Source: Helicobacter sp. 13S00482-2 | GTDB taxonomy: Bacteria; Campylobacterota; Campylobacteria; Campylobacterales; Helicobacteraceae | Direction of reading: 5' to 3' | Assembly (NCBI RefSeq): GCF_002272795.1 | Contig: NZ_MLAT01000001.1 | Span: 186,001-250,000 of the forward strand | Length of the DNA: 64,000 nt | Shown here: positions 26,045-35,972 of the stretch, one piece after another | Numbering within the stretch: position 1 is the first letter of the stretch | Layout of the letters: each line of letters opens with the position of its first letter | Position numbers and translations under genes: made by a program | Notes under the pieces: generated by a model | Told to the model about the DNA's origin: nothing | Databases searched by the model: none | Seen by the model: only the letters and a program-made list of their open reading frames with translations

Positions 26045-28468
26045 ATGTGCAACTTGTATATTAAAAAAATATTAGCATTGTTATTAATGTTTGGCCTTTC
26101 TGTGTTGTATGCAGAAAAAATTAAGACCATCCAATACGATGGACTTCAATATATGTCGCCGATGCTTGCAGGTGAGGTTACAGAGATTCAAGAAGGCGAT
26201 ACACTTGAATCTGCTAAATTAGATAAGGCTATTCTTGCTCTTTATAATCAGGGTTATTTCAAAGACATCTATGCTACTTTTGATGGGGGGGTGTTGATTT
26301 TTCATTTCACAGAAAAGCCCCGTGTAGCTAGTATTGAAATTAAAGGCTATGGAACTGAACAAGAAAAAGAAACTCTCTATACCCAAATGGGCATAAAAAA
26401 GGGTGATACTTTTGATGATCAAAAGCTAGAAAAGGCCAAAAATATTCTCAAAACAATTTTAGAATATCAAGGTTACTATGGAACCGTCATAGAAACAGAT
26501 ATTGCTCCTGTAGCCTCAAGCGGGGCTTATTCAATCATAATGAATGTCAATCGAGGGGATAATATTCTCATAAAAAAAGCTACTTATGAGGGTAGAGAAA
26601 AACTCAAAATCAAGGATCTAGAATCACTTAGTGCAAACAAACAGAGGGATTTTATGGGTTGGATGTGGGGACTAAATGATGGGAAACTTCACCTAAATGA
26701 TCTGGAGTATGACAGTCTTAGAATTCAGGATGTATACATGCGACACGGATTTTTAGATGCCAATGTTAGTTCTCCTTTTTTAGATGCGAATTTTTCTAAC
26801 TACAGTGCAAGTCTATACTATAAAATTATCGAAGGCACACAATACAAAGTCTCTGAGATAGAAATCACTATAGATAACGAAGTGGTGCCTATAAAGCAAC
26901 TATTAAAAGCTATCAAAGTAAAAAAAGGCGAAATCTTCAATATCGAAAATCTAAGGGCTGATACTCAAATCCTGAAGAGAAAAATTGCTGATAAAGGATA
27001 TGCTTTCGCCCTAGTCAAGCCTGATTTAGATAAAAATGAAACTGATGGAGAGGTCAAAGTCCTCTACCATATTCAAGTAGGAGATAAAGTCCATATCGGT
27101 GATGTTCTTATCTCTGGAAACACACGAACTAGCGATAGAATTATCAGACGTGAAATACTCCTAGCACCTGGTGATGAATACAGCCTTAGCAAGGTGAATG
27201 ATTCTGAGAATGCACTACGAAGACTTGGTTTTTTTGATAATGTAAAAATTGAAGAAAGACGTGTCAGTGCTGACTCTATGGATTTACTAGTAAATGTACA
27301 GGAAGGACGCACTGGACAACTTCAGTTTGGATTAGGGTATGGAAGCTATGGAGGTTTGATGATAAATGGCTCTGTGAGTGAGCGAAATCTCTTCGGCACA
27401 GGTCAAAGCGGAAGCATTTACGCCAACATCGCCACAGGTACAGGCTCTACTTACACCAATCCTTATGGTGGAACTAGCAATGGACGTCAGTTCTCTGGGA
27501 ATATCTCTTTATCTAATCCTAGAATCTTTGATAGCAAATACAGTGCTTCAGAAAATCTATATGCAAACTACTATGTCAATTATCAGTATATTGAACAATC
27601 TGGAGGATTTGGAGTTACTGCAGGAAGGCTACTCACCAACACATTGCGTGTGAGTTTAGGTTATGATGTGAATGTGACTAAAACCTATGATTTTTCATCT
27701 GCAGCTTATGAAAGATTCTATGCTTCAAAAGATCAAATAGTCGCTCATGATACTGAAGGAAATCCCATTTATGGTATTTGGGATAAGGATTATCATATTC
27801 CAATTGCAAGTTCCATCACTCCAAGCATTAGCTTTGATAATACCGATGATTATTATTTTCCAAAAAATGGCATCATCGCTTCAGCTTATGCTCAGTTTAA
27901 TGGTGTAGGCGGGAACGTAAGAAATACAAAAATATATGCAAAATTTGCCGCTTATTATCATCTTAAAAAAATTATACCTATTGATCTTATAGCTAGATAC
28001 AAGGCACAAGGTGGGTATATCTTCCGCTACACTCCTCAAGATTTTCTTGCCATCAATAATACCTTCTACATGGGTGGTGTCAGCACCATCAGAGGTTTCC
28101 AAAGCAGTTCAGTATCTCCACGAGATCCATCTGGCTTGTGGGTAGGAGGGGATGGATTATTTACCAACTCCGTCGAGCTGAGTTATGGGGTACTAGAAGC
28201 GGCAAAAATGCGAATATCAGCGTATTTTGACTATGGATTTATAACTTATAAGGGATACGATCAAGCACCTGGCATCGCTGATTTTCAAAACTACGGCATA
28301 CCTGGAAAAGGAAGAGAGCAACTAGAGTGGAGAGCTGCTACTGGACTCGCACTAGAGTGGGTTTCTCCGATGGGTCCTATCGTGCTTGTTTTTCCAATAA
28401 AAATATTCAATAAACAAGATGGGGACTATACTTCAAACTTTGAATTCACAATGGGAACGAGATTTTAA
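26045..28468 (+). CDS. bamA: Outer-membrane protein assembly factor BamA
   Basis: BamA is the core of the complex that folds and inserts outer-membrane barrels, here including the autotransporter and the barrel protein at 7137-7970. The 807-residue precursor has a signal peptide ([17 protein letters not shown]), POTRA repeats to about residue 420 (for example [20 protein letters not shown] in the fifth) and an Omp85 barrel. The barrel includes the conserved [11 protein letters not shown] lid loop near residue 680 and ends in FTMGTRF with a terminal Phe. A G7 run (26285-26291) lies within POTRA1 coding sequence but is short. mqnC follows ten bases after the stop. Confidence 0.95.
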   Translation: MCNLYIKKILALLLMFGLSVLYAEKIKTIQYDGLQYMSPMLAGEVTEIQEGDTLESAKLDKAILALYNQGYFKDIYATFDGGVLIFHFTEKPRVASIEIKGYGTEQEKETLYTQMGIKKGDTFDDQKLEKAKNILKTILEYQGYYGTVIETDIAPVASSGAYSIIMNVNRGDNILIKKATYEGREKLKIKDLESLSANKQRDFMGWMWGLNDGKLHLNDLEYDSLRIQDVYMRHGFLDANVSSPFLDANFSNYSASLYYKIIEGTQYKVSEIEITIDNEVVPIKQLLKAIKVKKGEIFNIENLRADTQILKRKIADKGYAFALVKPDLDKNETDGEVKVLYHIQVGDKVHIGDVLISGNTRTSDRIIRREILLAPGDEYSLSKVNDSENALRRLGFFDNVKIEERRVSADSMDLLVNVQEGRTGQLQFGLGYGSYGGLMINGSVSERNLFGTGQSGSIYANIATGTGSTYTNPYGGTSNGRQFSGNISLSNPRIFDSKYSASENLYANYYVNYQYIEQSGGFGVTAGRLLTNTLRVSLGYDVNVTKTYDFSSAAYERFYASKDQIVAHDTEGNPIYGIWDKDYHIPIASSITPSISFDNTDDYYFPKNGIIASAYAQFNGVGGNVRNTKIYAKFAAYYHLKKIIPIDLIARYKAQGGYIFRYTPQDFLAINNTFYMGGVSTIRGFQSSSVSPRDPSGLWVGGDGLFTNSVELSYGVLEAAKMRISAYFDYGFITYKGYDQAPGIADFQNYGIPGKGREQLEWRAATGLALEWVSPMGPIVLVFPIKIFNKQDGDYTSNFEFTMGTRF

Positions 28469-28478
28469 AGGATAAAAT

Positions 28479-29525
28479 ATGGAACGAATATCCAATGAAC
28501 AGATACTTGATTTGATGAAAAATGCTTCTTTAAAGGACTTAGGGGAGATGGCAAATCATAAAAAACAAGAACTTCATCCTGATAAAATCACTACTTTTAT
28601 TGTGGATAGAAATATAAACTACACTAATATTTGCTGGGTGGATTGCAAATTTTGTGCTTTCAAAAGACGTTTGAATGAAGAAGGACAATATATCCTCAGC
28701 TTTGAAGAAATTGATCAGAAAATAGATGAGCTCATCGCTATTGGAGGTACGCAAATTCTATTTCAAGGTGGCGTACATCCAAAGCTCAAAATTGACTATT
28801 ACGAGGATTTAGTTTCTCATATAGCAAAAAAATATCCCGATATTACCATTCATGGTTTTTCAGCTATTGAGATTAATTACATCGCTCAAATCTCTAAACT
28901 CAGTATTCCTGAAGTATTAAGTCGTCTCAAAGTCGCTGGACTTAGCTCAATACCTGGTGCTGGTGCTGAGATACTTAGTGATAGAGTGCGAGATATTATT
29001 GCTCCAAAAAAACTAGATTCTGATGAATGGATAGAGGTGCATAGACAAGCCCATAAGCTTGAGATAAAAAGTACAGCGACGATGATGTTTGGAAGTGTGG
29101 ATACAGATGAAGATGTAGTAGAACACCTAGATAGAGTACGCAAACTCCAAGATGAAACAGGTGGATTCAGGGCATTCATACTTTGGAGCTTTCAACCTCA
29201 TAATACTCCACTTCAAAAAGAACTCCCTCACATCAAAAAAGCTTCTAGCAATCGATATTTAAGATTATTAGCTTGTGCTAGAATTTATTTGGATAACATC
29301 AAGAATATCCAAAGTTCGTGGGTCACTCAAGGATCTCATATTGGACAACTTGCACTGCTTTTTGGAGCCAATGATTTAGGTAGCACAATGATGGAAGAAA
29401 ATGTAGTTGCCGCAGCAGGAGCAAGTCATTCAATGAATGAAGATGAGATGATAAAACTCATTAGAGATGTTGGAGAATACCCTGCTAAAAGAAATACTGC
29501 TTATGAAATTCTCAAAAGGTATTGA
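28479..29525 (+). CDS. mqnC: Cyclic dehypoxanthine futalosine synthase MqnC
   Basis: MqnC is the radical-SAM cyclase that turns dehypoxanthine futalosine into its cyclic form in menaquinone synthesis. The cluster motif is at C52, C56 and C59 (CWVDCKFCAF). LFQGGVHPKLKIDYYEDL, IHGFSAIEINYIA, SIPGAGAEILSDRVRD and TATMMFGSVDTDEDVVEHL are typical MqnC blocks. At 348 residues it is full length. The M16-like gene begins at the base after its stop, so the run bamA-mqnC-M16-gatB is one transcription unit. Confidence 0.93.
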   Translation: MERISNEQILDLMKNASLKDLGEMANHKKQELHPDKITTFIVDRNINYTNICWVDCKFCAFKRRLNEEGQYILSFEEIDQKIDELIAIGGTQILFQGGVHPKLKIDYYEDLVSHIAKKYPDITIHGFSAIEINYIAQISKLSIPEVLSRLKVAGLSSIPGAGAEILSDRVRDIIAPKKLDSDEWIEVHRQAHKLEIKSTATMMFGSVDTDEDVVEHLDRVRKLQDETGGFRAFILWSFQPHNTPLQKELPHIKKASSNRYLRLLACARIYLDNIKNIQSSWVTQGSHIGQLALLFGANDLGSTMMEENVVAAAGASHSMNEDEMIKLIRDVGEYPAKRNTAYEILKRY

Positions 29526-30845
29526 ATGAAAAATCTAGCTCTTGTTTTATTATTATTTTTAGGAGTTCAAATGAATGCAAGTACGCCAAAAGACGCTGTT
29601 AAGTTTTATGAAATAAAAAATGTCAAAATCCCTGTGGTCTATGAAGAATCTAGCCTACTCCCTACAGGATTTGTTCAGCTTGTATTTTTGGGGGGTGGAA
29701 ATATCAACGATGGAGATAAAATTGGTCTATCAAAAATAGCATCAAACCTACTTAATGAAGGTACAAAAGAACTTGGAGCAACTAAATTTGCTGATCTTTT
29801 AGAACAAAAAGCTATCAATCTGAATGTTAAAACTGGACTAGAAACACTGAATTTTGAACTTGATTATCTCAAAGATCAGCAAAATACTGCTATCAAATTA
29901 ATGAGTGATCTGATAAAATCTCCAAATCTCACAGAGGGTGCTCTTAAAAAAGTTCAAACTCAGATCACCTCAGCACTCCTAAACAAACAAAATGATTTTG
30001 ATTATATTGCTAGTGTCAATCTTTCAAGTCTTTTATTCAAAAATACACCTTTGGCGAACCCCGCACTAGGAACCCTTAAAGGTATTCAAAATATTTCTTT
30101 AAATGATGTTAAAAAATATCTCCAAGAAAATCTCACACTAAAAAGACTTATCATCATCTTAGGAGGCGATATCAACACTGATAAAACCCTCTCGCTCTTA
30201 AAACCTCTCTTAGAAACTCTAGAAATAGGTCAAGAGACAAAAATTCATCATTATGAAGCCAACAGCACACCTCAAGAAAAAATCACCTACAAAGACACGC
30301 AACAAGCTTATGTGTACTTTGGTTCTCCTTTTAAACTCAAGGATTTAAAATCTGAAAGCTATAAGGCAAAAGTAATGAGTTTTATATTGGGTTCTAGTGG
30401 CTTTGGATCTAGATTAATGGAAGAAATCAGAGTTAAAAGAGGACTAGCATATTCAGCATATTTGAGGGTTTCTACAAGCAATATAGTGAATTATACAACA
30501 GGATATTTACAAACCAAACTGGAAAATCAAAAAGAAAGTGTTGAGTTAGTAAAAAAAGTAGTGGATGAGTTTGTTAAAAAAGGAGTCACTCAAGAAGAAC
30601 TTGATAGTGCAAAAAACTTTCTTTTAGGTTCTGAACCACTTAGAAATGAAACGCTTTCACAGCGACTTTACACAAAATTCTTTAATTTCTATTTGGGATT
30701 ACCACTTGATTTTGACAAGCAACAACTTGAACAAATAAAAAATCTCACACTAGAAGATCTTAATAACTATATCAAGTCTCACACAGAAATCAAAAATCTT
30801 ACCTTCTCTATCGTGACTCAAAAAAGTCAAAAGGATAAAAAATGA
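29526..30845 (+). CDS. M16-family (processing-peptidase-like) protein lacking the zinc motif
   Basis: The 439-residue exported protein has a signal peptide ([16 protein letters not shown]) and two M16 halves. Where active members carry HxxEH, this reads [14 protein letters not shown] near residue 62, so neither histidine nor the glutamate is present. The second half keeps the family phrase [13 protein letters not shown], which forms part of the substrate pocket. It is thus likely a non-catalytic partner or chaperone, as in PqqF/MPP-type pairs. The active partner is not in this window. It lies between mqnC (adjacent) and gatB (four-base overlap), matching the H. pylori order around gatB. Confidence 0.8.
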   Translation: MKNLALVLLLFLGVQMNASTPKDAVKFYEIKNVKIPVVYEESSLLPTGFVQLVFLGGGNINDGDKIGLSKIASNLLNEGTKELGATKFADLLEQKAINLNVKTGLETLNFELDYLKDQQNTAIKLMSDLIKSPNLTEGALKKVQTQITSALLNKQNDFDYIASVNLSSLLFKNTPLANPALGTLKGIQNISLNDVKKYLQENLTLKRLIIILGGDINTDKTLSLLKPLLETLEIGQETKIHHYEANSTPQEKITYKDTQQAYVYFGSPFKLKDLKSESYKAKVMSFILGSSGFGSRLMEEIRVKRGLAYSAYLRVSTSNIVNYTTGYLQTKLENQKESVELVKKVVDEFVKKGVTQEELDSAKNFLLGSEPLRNETLSQRLYTKFFNFYLGLPLDFDKQQLEQIKNLTLEDLNNYIKSHTEIKNLTFSIVTQKSQKDKK

Positions 30846-32269
30846 GTAGTTTTGAGACTATTATTGGACTTGAAGTTCACGTACAGCTAAACACAAATAC
30901 AAAAATTTTCTGCTCGTGTGCAACAAGTTTTGGAGAGGCTCCTAATAGTAATGTTTGCCCTACTTGTTTGGGACTTCCAGGTGCTTTGCCAGTTTTAAAT
31001 CGTGAAGTGGTAAAAAAGGCAATTCAGTTTGGAACTGCCATCAACGCACAAATCAACCAAAATTCAATTTTTGCTAGAAAAAATTATTTTTATCCTGATT
31101 TGCCTAAAGCCTATCAAATATCACAATTTGATATTCCCATCGTCGGAAAAGGAAATATAGAAATAGAAGTTAATGGTCAAAAGCGAAATATTGGGGTGAC
31201 AAGAGCACATATGGAAGAAGATGCGGGAAAAAATATTCATGAAGACGAATACTCCAAAGTGGATCTCAATCGTGCTTGTACGCCACTTTTAGAGATAGTT
31301 TCTGAACCTGATATGCGTGATAGTGATGAGGCCATAGCCTATCTAAAAAAACTTCATTCCATCGTACGTTTTATTGGAATCTCTGATGCAAATATGCAAG
31401 AAGGTAGTTTTAGATGTGATGCGAATGTCTCTATCAGACCCAAAGGTGACTCCAAGCTTTACACAAGAGTAGAAATAAAAAACCTAAATAGCTTTAAATT
31501 CATTCAAAAAGCCATCGAATATGAAGTGCAACGTCAAATTCAAGCTTGGGAAGAAGGGAGATACAAAGAAGAAGTTCGACAAGAGACAAGGTTATTTGAT
31601 ACTCAAAAAGGCATCACAAGATCAATGCGCGGAAAAGAAGAATCAGCAGATTATCGGTATTTTCCAGACCCTGATCTCTTGCCTGTGTATATTGATGAAG
31701 AACTATTCAAAGAAGGCAGGATGATAGCAGAGCTTCCAGATGAGAAAAAATCCCGCTATATTCGTGAGCTTAATATCAAAGAAAGCGACGCAGAAGTTCT
31801 TACAAGCGATCTAGAGATGGCAACTTATTTTGAAAAGATGCTAGAAAAAGGAGCAAGTGTAAAAGGAAGCATCACTTGGCTGAGCGTGGAGTTACTAGGA
31901 CGTCTAAAAGGTGAAGTTAGCCTTCATAATTGTGGTATTACCTCATCTATGCTTAGTTTATTAGTAAAGCGAATTGATGAAGGTAAAATCAGTGGCAAAA
32001 GTGCAAAAGAAATATTAGATGTGTTGGTAGAACAAAAAGGTGGGGATATTGATAAACTCATAGATTCTCTAGGATTAGAACAAATCAATGATGATGACTC
32101 TATAATACAAATAATTGACACAGTACTTCAAGCCAACCCTGAAAAAGTCGCTGAATACAAAAGCGGGAAAGACAAACTAATCGGATTTTTTGTCGGTCAA
32201 GTAATGAAAAATTCCAAAGGATTCAATCCTGGGCGTGTGAATGAACTATTGAAGAAAAAACTGAGCTAA
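30842..32269 (+). CDS. gatB: Aspartyl/glutamyl-tRNA amidotransferase subunit B
   Basis: GatB is the kinase/transamidation and tRNA-binding subunit that corrects Glu-tRNA(Gln) and Asp-tRNA(Asn). This 475-residue protein has [14 protein letters not shown] at the N-terminus, the zinc cysteines C20 and C22 with [37 protein letters not shown] and the signature blocks [12 protein letters not shown] and [12 protein letters not shown]-like ([14 protein letters not shown]). The C-terminal YqeY-like tail ([23 protein letters not shown]) is complete. It overlaps the M16-like gene by four bases. Confidence 0.97.
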   Translation: MSSFETIIGLEVHVQLNTNTKIFCSCATSFGEAPNSNVCPTCLGLPGALPVLNREVVKKAIQFGTAINAQINQNSIFARKNYFYPDLPKAYQISQFDIPIVGKGNIEIEVNGQKRNIGVTRAHMEEDAGKNIHEDEYSKVDLNRACTPLLEIVSEPDMRDSDEAIAYLKKLHSIVRFIGISDANMQEGSFRCDANVSIRPKGDSKLYTRVEIKNLNSFKFIQKAIEYEVQRQIQAWEEGRYKEEVRQETRLFDTQKGITRSMRGKEESADYRYFPDPDLLPVYIDEELFKEGRMIAELPDEKKSRYIRELNIKESDAEVLTSDLEMATYFEKMLEKGASVKGSITWLSVELLGRLKGEVSLHNCGITSSMLSLLVKRIDEGKISGKSAKEILDVLVEQKGGDIDKLIDSLGLEQINDDDSIIQIIDTVLQANPEKVAEYKSGKDKLIGFFVGQVMKNSKGFNPGRVNELLKKKLS

Positions 32270-32271
32270 AT

Positions 32272-32607
32272 GTGGCCATCCTTCAATCATTTTTTATTTT
32301 TATATTGGCTTGTTTTTTTGAAGTGGGCGGGGGATATTTGATATGGCTAACACTCAAAGAAGATAAACCTATTTGGGTTGGTGCCATAGGCGGGATAGGA
32401 CTAGTCATTTATGGCATAGTAGCAACACTTCAAGTACAGGGTTTTGGAAGGATCTATGCTGCTTATGGGGGAGTGTTCATTGCATTTTCACTCATATGGG
32501 CATTTTATTTTGATGGCTTCAAACCTGATAAATATGATATTATTGGTGGATGCATCACCCTTATTGGGGCAGGGATTATGATGTATGCACCAAGAAATAT
32601 TCACTAA
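32272..32607 (+). CDS. YnfA / UPF0060 family small membrane protein
   Basis: The 111-residue inner-membrane protein has four helices. Family phrases are ACFFEVGGGYLIWL near the N-terminus, GFGRIYAAYGGVFI in the middle and PDKYDIIGGCITLIGAGIMMYAP at the end. It is related to small multidrug resistance proteins; transport has been suggested for the family but the physiological role is unclear. It starts with GTG two bases after the gatB stop, so it is at the end of the bamA-gatB unit, and it converges on ctsF with only five bases between them. Confidence 0.85.
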   Translation: MAILQSFFIFILACFFEVGGGYLIWLTLKEDKPIWVGAIGGIGLVIYGIVATLQVQGFGRIYAAYGGVFIAFSLIWAFYFDGFKPDKYDIIGGCITLIGAGIMMYAPRNIH

Positions 32608-32612
32608 TTTAT

Positions 32613-33806
32613 TCACAAAACTGCACTATTTAAATTCCACATTGGCGTGAGTATTCCTAATGCGAACCACAAAACCAGAAACCCAACAAAAATACTCATA
32701 ATGGGCTCTAGCCATCTGTTAAAACGCTCTAGATTCTGAGAGTATAAATTTTTATAATGTATGGAAGAAATTTGTAACATTCTTTCTAAATTCCCGCTTT
32801 TTTCTCCTGAAATAATCAGCCCTCTACTCATAACATCAAGTATTTCAATCTTACAAAGAGCATTGCTAAGATTTTCTCCTTTTTCAATCCAAGCACTCAC
32901 TTCTTGAAATTTTGCCTTTAAAAATTCATTCTTTAATGACAAATATGCGTTTTTTAAAGATAGTTTGATTTCAAGTCCAGCTTTTTCGCAAAAATAAAAT
33001 GCCAAAAAATAACGATGCAAATCCCTATATAAAAATATCTTTCCAAAAATTGGTAGTTTCAAAAAATATCGATGAAATTTTTCTCTGAAAATTTTTGATT
33101 TTTGGGGAATCTGTTTCATAACAGAACCAACAAATATCAATGATATGAGGATAAAAATACCCCATTGTGAAAAAAAATTACCACTAAAAATGAGAGCTTT
33201 TGTAAGAAATGGTAACTCAATAGACATTTCTTCAAAAAGCCTTGTGAATTCAGGTAAAACTTTAGCATTTAAAAAGCCAAAAGCCAAAATGGTGCATATA
33301 AAAACCATACAAGGATAAAAAAATTTCTTTTTGAATTCTGCTGATTCCTCTTGCTTTTGCTCTATCTCTTTTGCGAGAAGTTCAAAAATCTCTGGGAGAC
33401 TAGCACTGTTCTCTCCTACTTCTATCATAGCAACTCTCAAGTGTCCAACAATTGAAACAAATTTTGAAAATGAGGCACTCAAAGAATTACCCTGCAATAA
33501 AGATTTAAGAATATCTTGATACATTGATTTGATTTTTGGATGAACACAACTTGTGATGCATTGCTGAAAAATCTCATCAATAGCAATAGCACTACCAAGC
33601 ATAAAAGAGATTTGTCTAAAACTTAGCAAAAGTTCGTGTTCATAAGGGAAAAATGATTGAATAGAAAAAGACTCTATAGGAATAATATCAACGGGCGTTA
33701 TCCCCAAAATTTCTGCTTTATCGTAGGCCTCTTGGGGATTTTTTGCTTCCATAGTTTTATAAATATGCTTAGAATTTTTGATTCCTGATAATTTAAATTT
33801 CATCAC
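32613..33806 (-). CDS. ctsF: GspF/PilC-type inner-membrane platform protein (CtsF-like)
   Basis: The 397-residue polytopic protein forms the membrane platform on which the assembly ATPase acts. The GspF fold is visible: an N-terminal soluble part, two repeated helical domains and three membrane segments (about 168-190, 215-240 and 370-395). Family phrases are FRQISFMLGSAIAIDEI, AMIEVGENSASLPEIFELLAKEIE and MSRGLIISGEKSGNLERML. It is the last gene of the machine operon and overlaps the ATPase gene by four bases. The operon order secretin-X-ATPase-platform matches C. jejuni ctsD-...-ctsE-ctsF, which is essential for natural transformation there. Confidence 0.85.
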   Translation of the reverse strand: MMKFKLSGIKNSKHIYKTMEAKNPQEAYDKAEILGITPVDIIPIESFSIQSFFPYEHELLLSFRQISFMLGSAIAIDEIFQQCITSCVHPKIKSMYQDILKSLLQGNSLSASFSKFVSIVGHLRVAMIEVGENSASLPEIFELLAKEIEQKQEESAEFKKKFFYPCMVFICTILAFGFLNAKVLPEFTRLFEEMSIELPFLTKALIFSGNFFSQWGIFILISLIFVGSVMKQIPQKSKIFREKFHRYFLKLPIFGKIFLYRDLHRYFLAFYFCEKAGLEIKLSLKNAYLSLKNEFLKAKFQEVSAWIEKGENLSNALCKIEILDVMSRGLIISGEKSGNLERMLQISSIHYKNLYSQNLERFNRWLEPIMSIFVGFLVLWFALGILTPMWNLNSAVL

Positions 33807-35416
33807 ATTTTTGCCAAACGATAAATTTCTTCAAGACTGATAACACCTTTCATAGCCTTGCTTACCCCATCATCAAAAAGTGTCTTGAAATCACTATTTT
33901 TGAGATAAGAATAAAATTCTAAGTGATTCTTAGCAATCATCTCTCTTAACTTAGGAGTAATCTCTAGGACTTCCATCACCGCTTCTCTGCCCAAAAACCC
34001 CTGCATATTGCAATCTTGACAACCATTGGCAAAAAAGAATTCTTCAGATAGTTTGATATTTTTTGAAGGAATATCAAGGATTTGTTTTGAGGATTTTTTG
34101 CATTTAGGACAAAGTTTTCTTGCGAGTCTTTGAGAAATAACGCCAACAAGACTTGAACTAAGCAAATACGGCTCCACTCCCATATTAATTAATCTATCAA
34201 TCGTGCTCACACTATCATTGGTATGAATTGTAGATAAAACTAAATGCCCAGTTAATGAAGCCTGCATAGCAAGTTGTAGGGTTTCTTGATCTCGAATCTC
34301 CCCGACCATAATAATATCAGGATCTTGACGTAAAATCGCCCTGAGTGCCTCTGAAAATCCAAACCCATAATCGGGATTGATCTGGATTTGAGTTGCAAGA
34401 TTGATTTGATACTCAATAGGATCTTCAATGGTGATGAGTTTTTTATCATTTGATTTCAGTGCCTCCAACATGGCATATAAAGTGGTGCTTTTCCCACTTC
34501 CAGTTGGTCCAGCTATGAGAATAATCCCATAAGGAACTTGCAATATTTTTTCTATTAATTCAAGGTTATTTGATGTGAGATTGAGTTTATCTAAACTAAT
34601 TGTATCTGTTCGTCTATCAAGTATTCGCATCACGATACTTTCACCATATTGTGTGGGCATACAAGATACCCTAAAATCATAATTCACACCGCTTATTAAA
34701 AGAGTATAACGACCATCTTGGGGAAGGCGTTTTTCACTAATATCAAGTTTGGATTCAAGCTTGATTTTATTACATAATAATTCAAAGAATTCAAAATCAA
34801 TTCGAGCAATTTCTTTAATTTTCCCATCTTGACGTATTTTAAAACTCCCATAATCAGCTTTGGATTCTAGGTGTATATCACTAGCTTTTTGAGAAATAGC
34901 GGTTTTTAAAATCAGGATATACAGATTATAAATCCCATCTTCTTGGTGATTGTTGTGAATTTGATGATAAATCTGTTCTTGTATTTTTAAGTTCTCTAAA
35001 CTCACATAAAAATCCTTTAAGCTTGTGAGTGCAAACTCAATCTCGCAAGAAGGATACTTGTTTTTAATAAGCTCTTGAAGCAATTGGATATTTTTGGTAT
35101 TAAATGGCTCTAAAGTAACCAGGGTTATCTTTTTAGAGCCAATACAATGAACAAATGTTTTAAGTTTTGAAGCAATATGATAAGGGATAAGCAAACAACA
35201 CTTTTCATCGCTTATATGATTTTGCAATGTCACAAATCTCATATTTGAAAGGTTTAATATCTCTTCATAACACTCTGGAAATTCTATCAGTGCCTCTTCA
35301 AAAGACTTTTCATAGGTACGAATATAATCAAAAAGTATTTTTGATTTTTTATCCAAGCCATATTCACTTTCTAAAATTTTTTGAGTAGCCAAAAAATCTT
35401 CAAAAGCTTTTCTCAT
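33803..35416 (-). CDS. ctsE: GspE/PilB-type assembly ATPase (CtsE-like)
   Basis: This hexameric ATPase powers pseudopilus assembly at the inner membrane. From the ATG at 35416 (GGAAG five bases upstream) it is 537 residues; an upstream TTG at 35431 is less likely. After a variable N-domain come QKASDIHLES, Walker A GPTGSGKST (about 303-311), the Asp box TIEDPIEYQI, Walker B DPDIIMVGEIRD and the His box GHLVLSTIHTNDSV. The tetra-cysteine zinc site (C436, C439, C466, C469) marks the assembly rather than the retraction branch. It overlaps ctsF and the 190-residue membrane gene. Confidence 0.9.
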   Translation of the reverse strand: MRKAFEDFLATQKILESEYGLDKKSKILFDYIRTYEKSFEEALIEFPECYEEILNLSNMRFVTLQNHISDEKCCLLIPYHIASKLKTFVHCIGSKKITLVTLEPFNTKNIQLLQELIKNKYPSCEIEFALTSLKDFYVSLENLKIQEQIYHQIHNNHQEDGIYNLYILILKTAISQKASDIHLESKADYGSFKIRQDGKIKEIARIDFEFFELLCNKIKLESKLDISEKRLPQDGRYTLLISGVNYDFRVSCMPTQYGESIVMRILDRRTDTISLDKLNLTSNNLELIEKILQVPYGIILIAGPTGSGKSTTLYAMLEALKSNDKKLITIEDPIEYQINLATQIQINPDYGFGFSEALRAILRQDPDIIMVGEIRDQETLQLAMQASLTGHLVLSTIHTNDSVSTIDRLINMGVEPYLLSSSLVGVISQRLARKLCPKCKKSSKQILDIPSKNIKLSEEFFFANGCQDCNMQGFLGREAVMEVLEITPKLREMIAKNHLEFYSYLKNSDFKTLFDDGVSKAMKGVISLEEIYRLAKM

Positions 35417-35972
35417 TGACTTCCTTTGCAAAATAATTCCTGACTTGATCCATCAAATATTGAGCTTTTTTTATCTCCTCATCAGTTCCTATTTTTTTCA
35501 AACTTTTTGTGTAGATCTCCCAACTTTTAATGTCTTTTGGATCAATTTGATTTGCCCTATATGACCAAATAATAGCGTCTTTATAAGATTGTTTTTCATA
35601 GTAGGATTGTGCAATATCAATAGCGTGAGCATAACTCAGAGTGCCCTGAAGTTTTGAGATATAAAATTTTGGTTTTTCCATCAATGGTAATATACCCTTT
35701 GATGAGCTTGAATATAGCTCTTCAAGTATGCTAAGAGATTGTGATAATTGTGCTATTTTCGAATTTTTTTCTTCAGAAACTTTTTCATATGCTTGAAGAT
35801 AACCTTCATTGACCCCCTTTTTATAACCAGTGCAATAGACATCATAAGCAATAAGACCTATTTCCACTACAATAAGCACAAATGCAATGAGTCTAATCAG
35901 CCCTATTTTTCTATATATGGAATCCACCTTAGTCAAAAATGTATGTATTTTATAATGAAATATGGACTTCAT
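35400..35972 (-). CDS. Inner-membrane TPR-like protein of the pseudopilus operon (190 aa)
   Basis: One membrane helix near residues 26-45 (LIAFVLIVVEIGLIAYDVY) is followed by a short coiled coil (KVSEEKNSKIAQLSQSLSILEELY) and a TPR-like tail (AIDIAQSYYEKQSYKDAIIWSYRANQIDPKD). It sits between the secretin and the ATPase, where C. jejuni has ctsP and ctsX. It has no Walker A motif, so it is not a CtsP-type nucleotide-binding protein; a CtsX-like membrane partner is possible on position alone. It overlaps the secretin gene by four bases and the ATPase gene slightly. Confidence 0.65.
   Translation of the reverse strand: MKSIFHYKIHTFLTKVDSIYRKIGLIRLIAFVLIVVEIGLIAYDVYCTGYKKGVNEGYLQAYEKVSEEKNSKIAQLSQSLSILEELYSSSSKGILPLMEKPKFYISKLQGTLSYAHAIDIAQSYYEKQSYKDAIIWSYRANQIDPKDIKSWEIYTKSLKKIGTDEEIKKAQYLMDQVRNYFAKEVNEKSF

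Noticed and set aside
26285-26291. G7 run in bamA as a phase-variation tract
   Set aside because: Only seven bases long, in an essential gene, with codons fitting the POTRA pattern; too short to suggest switching.
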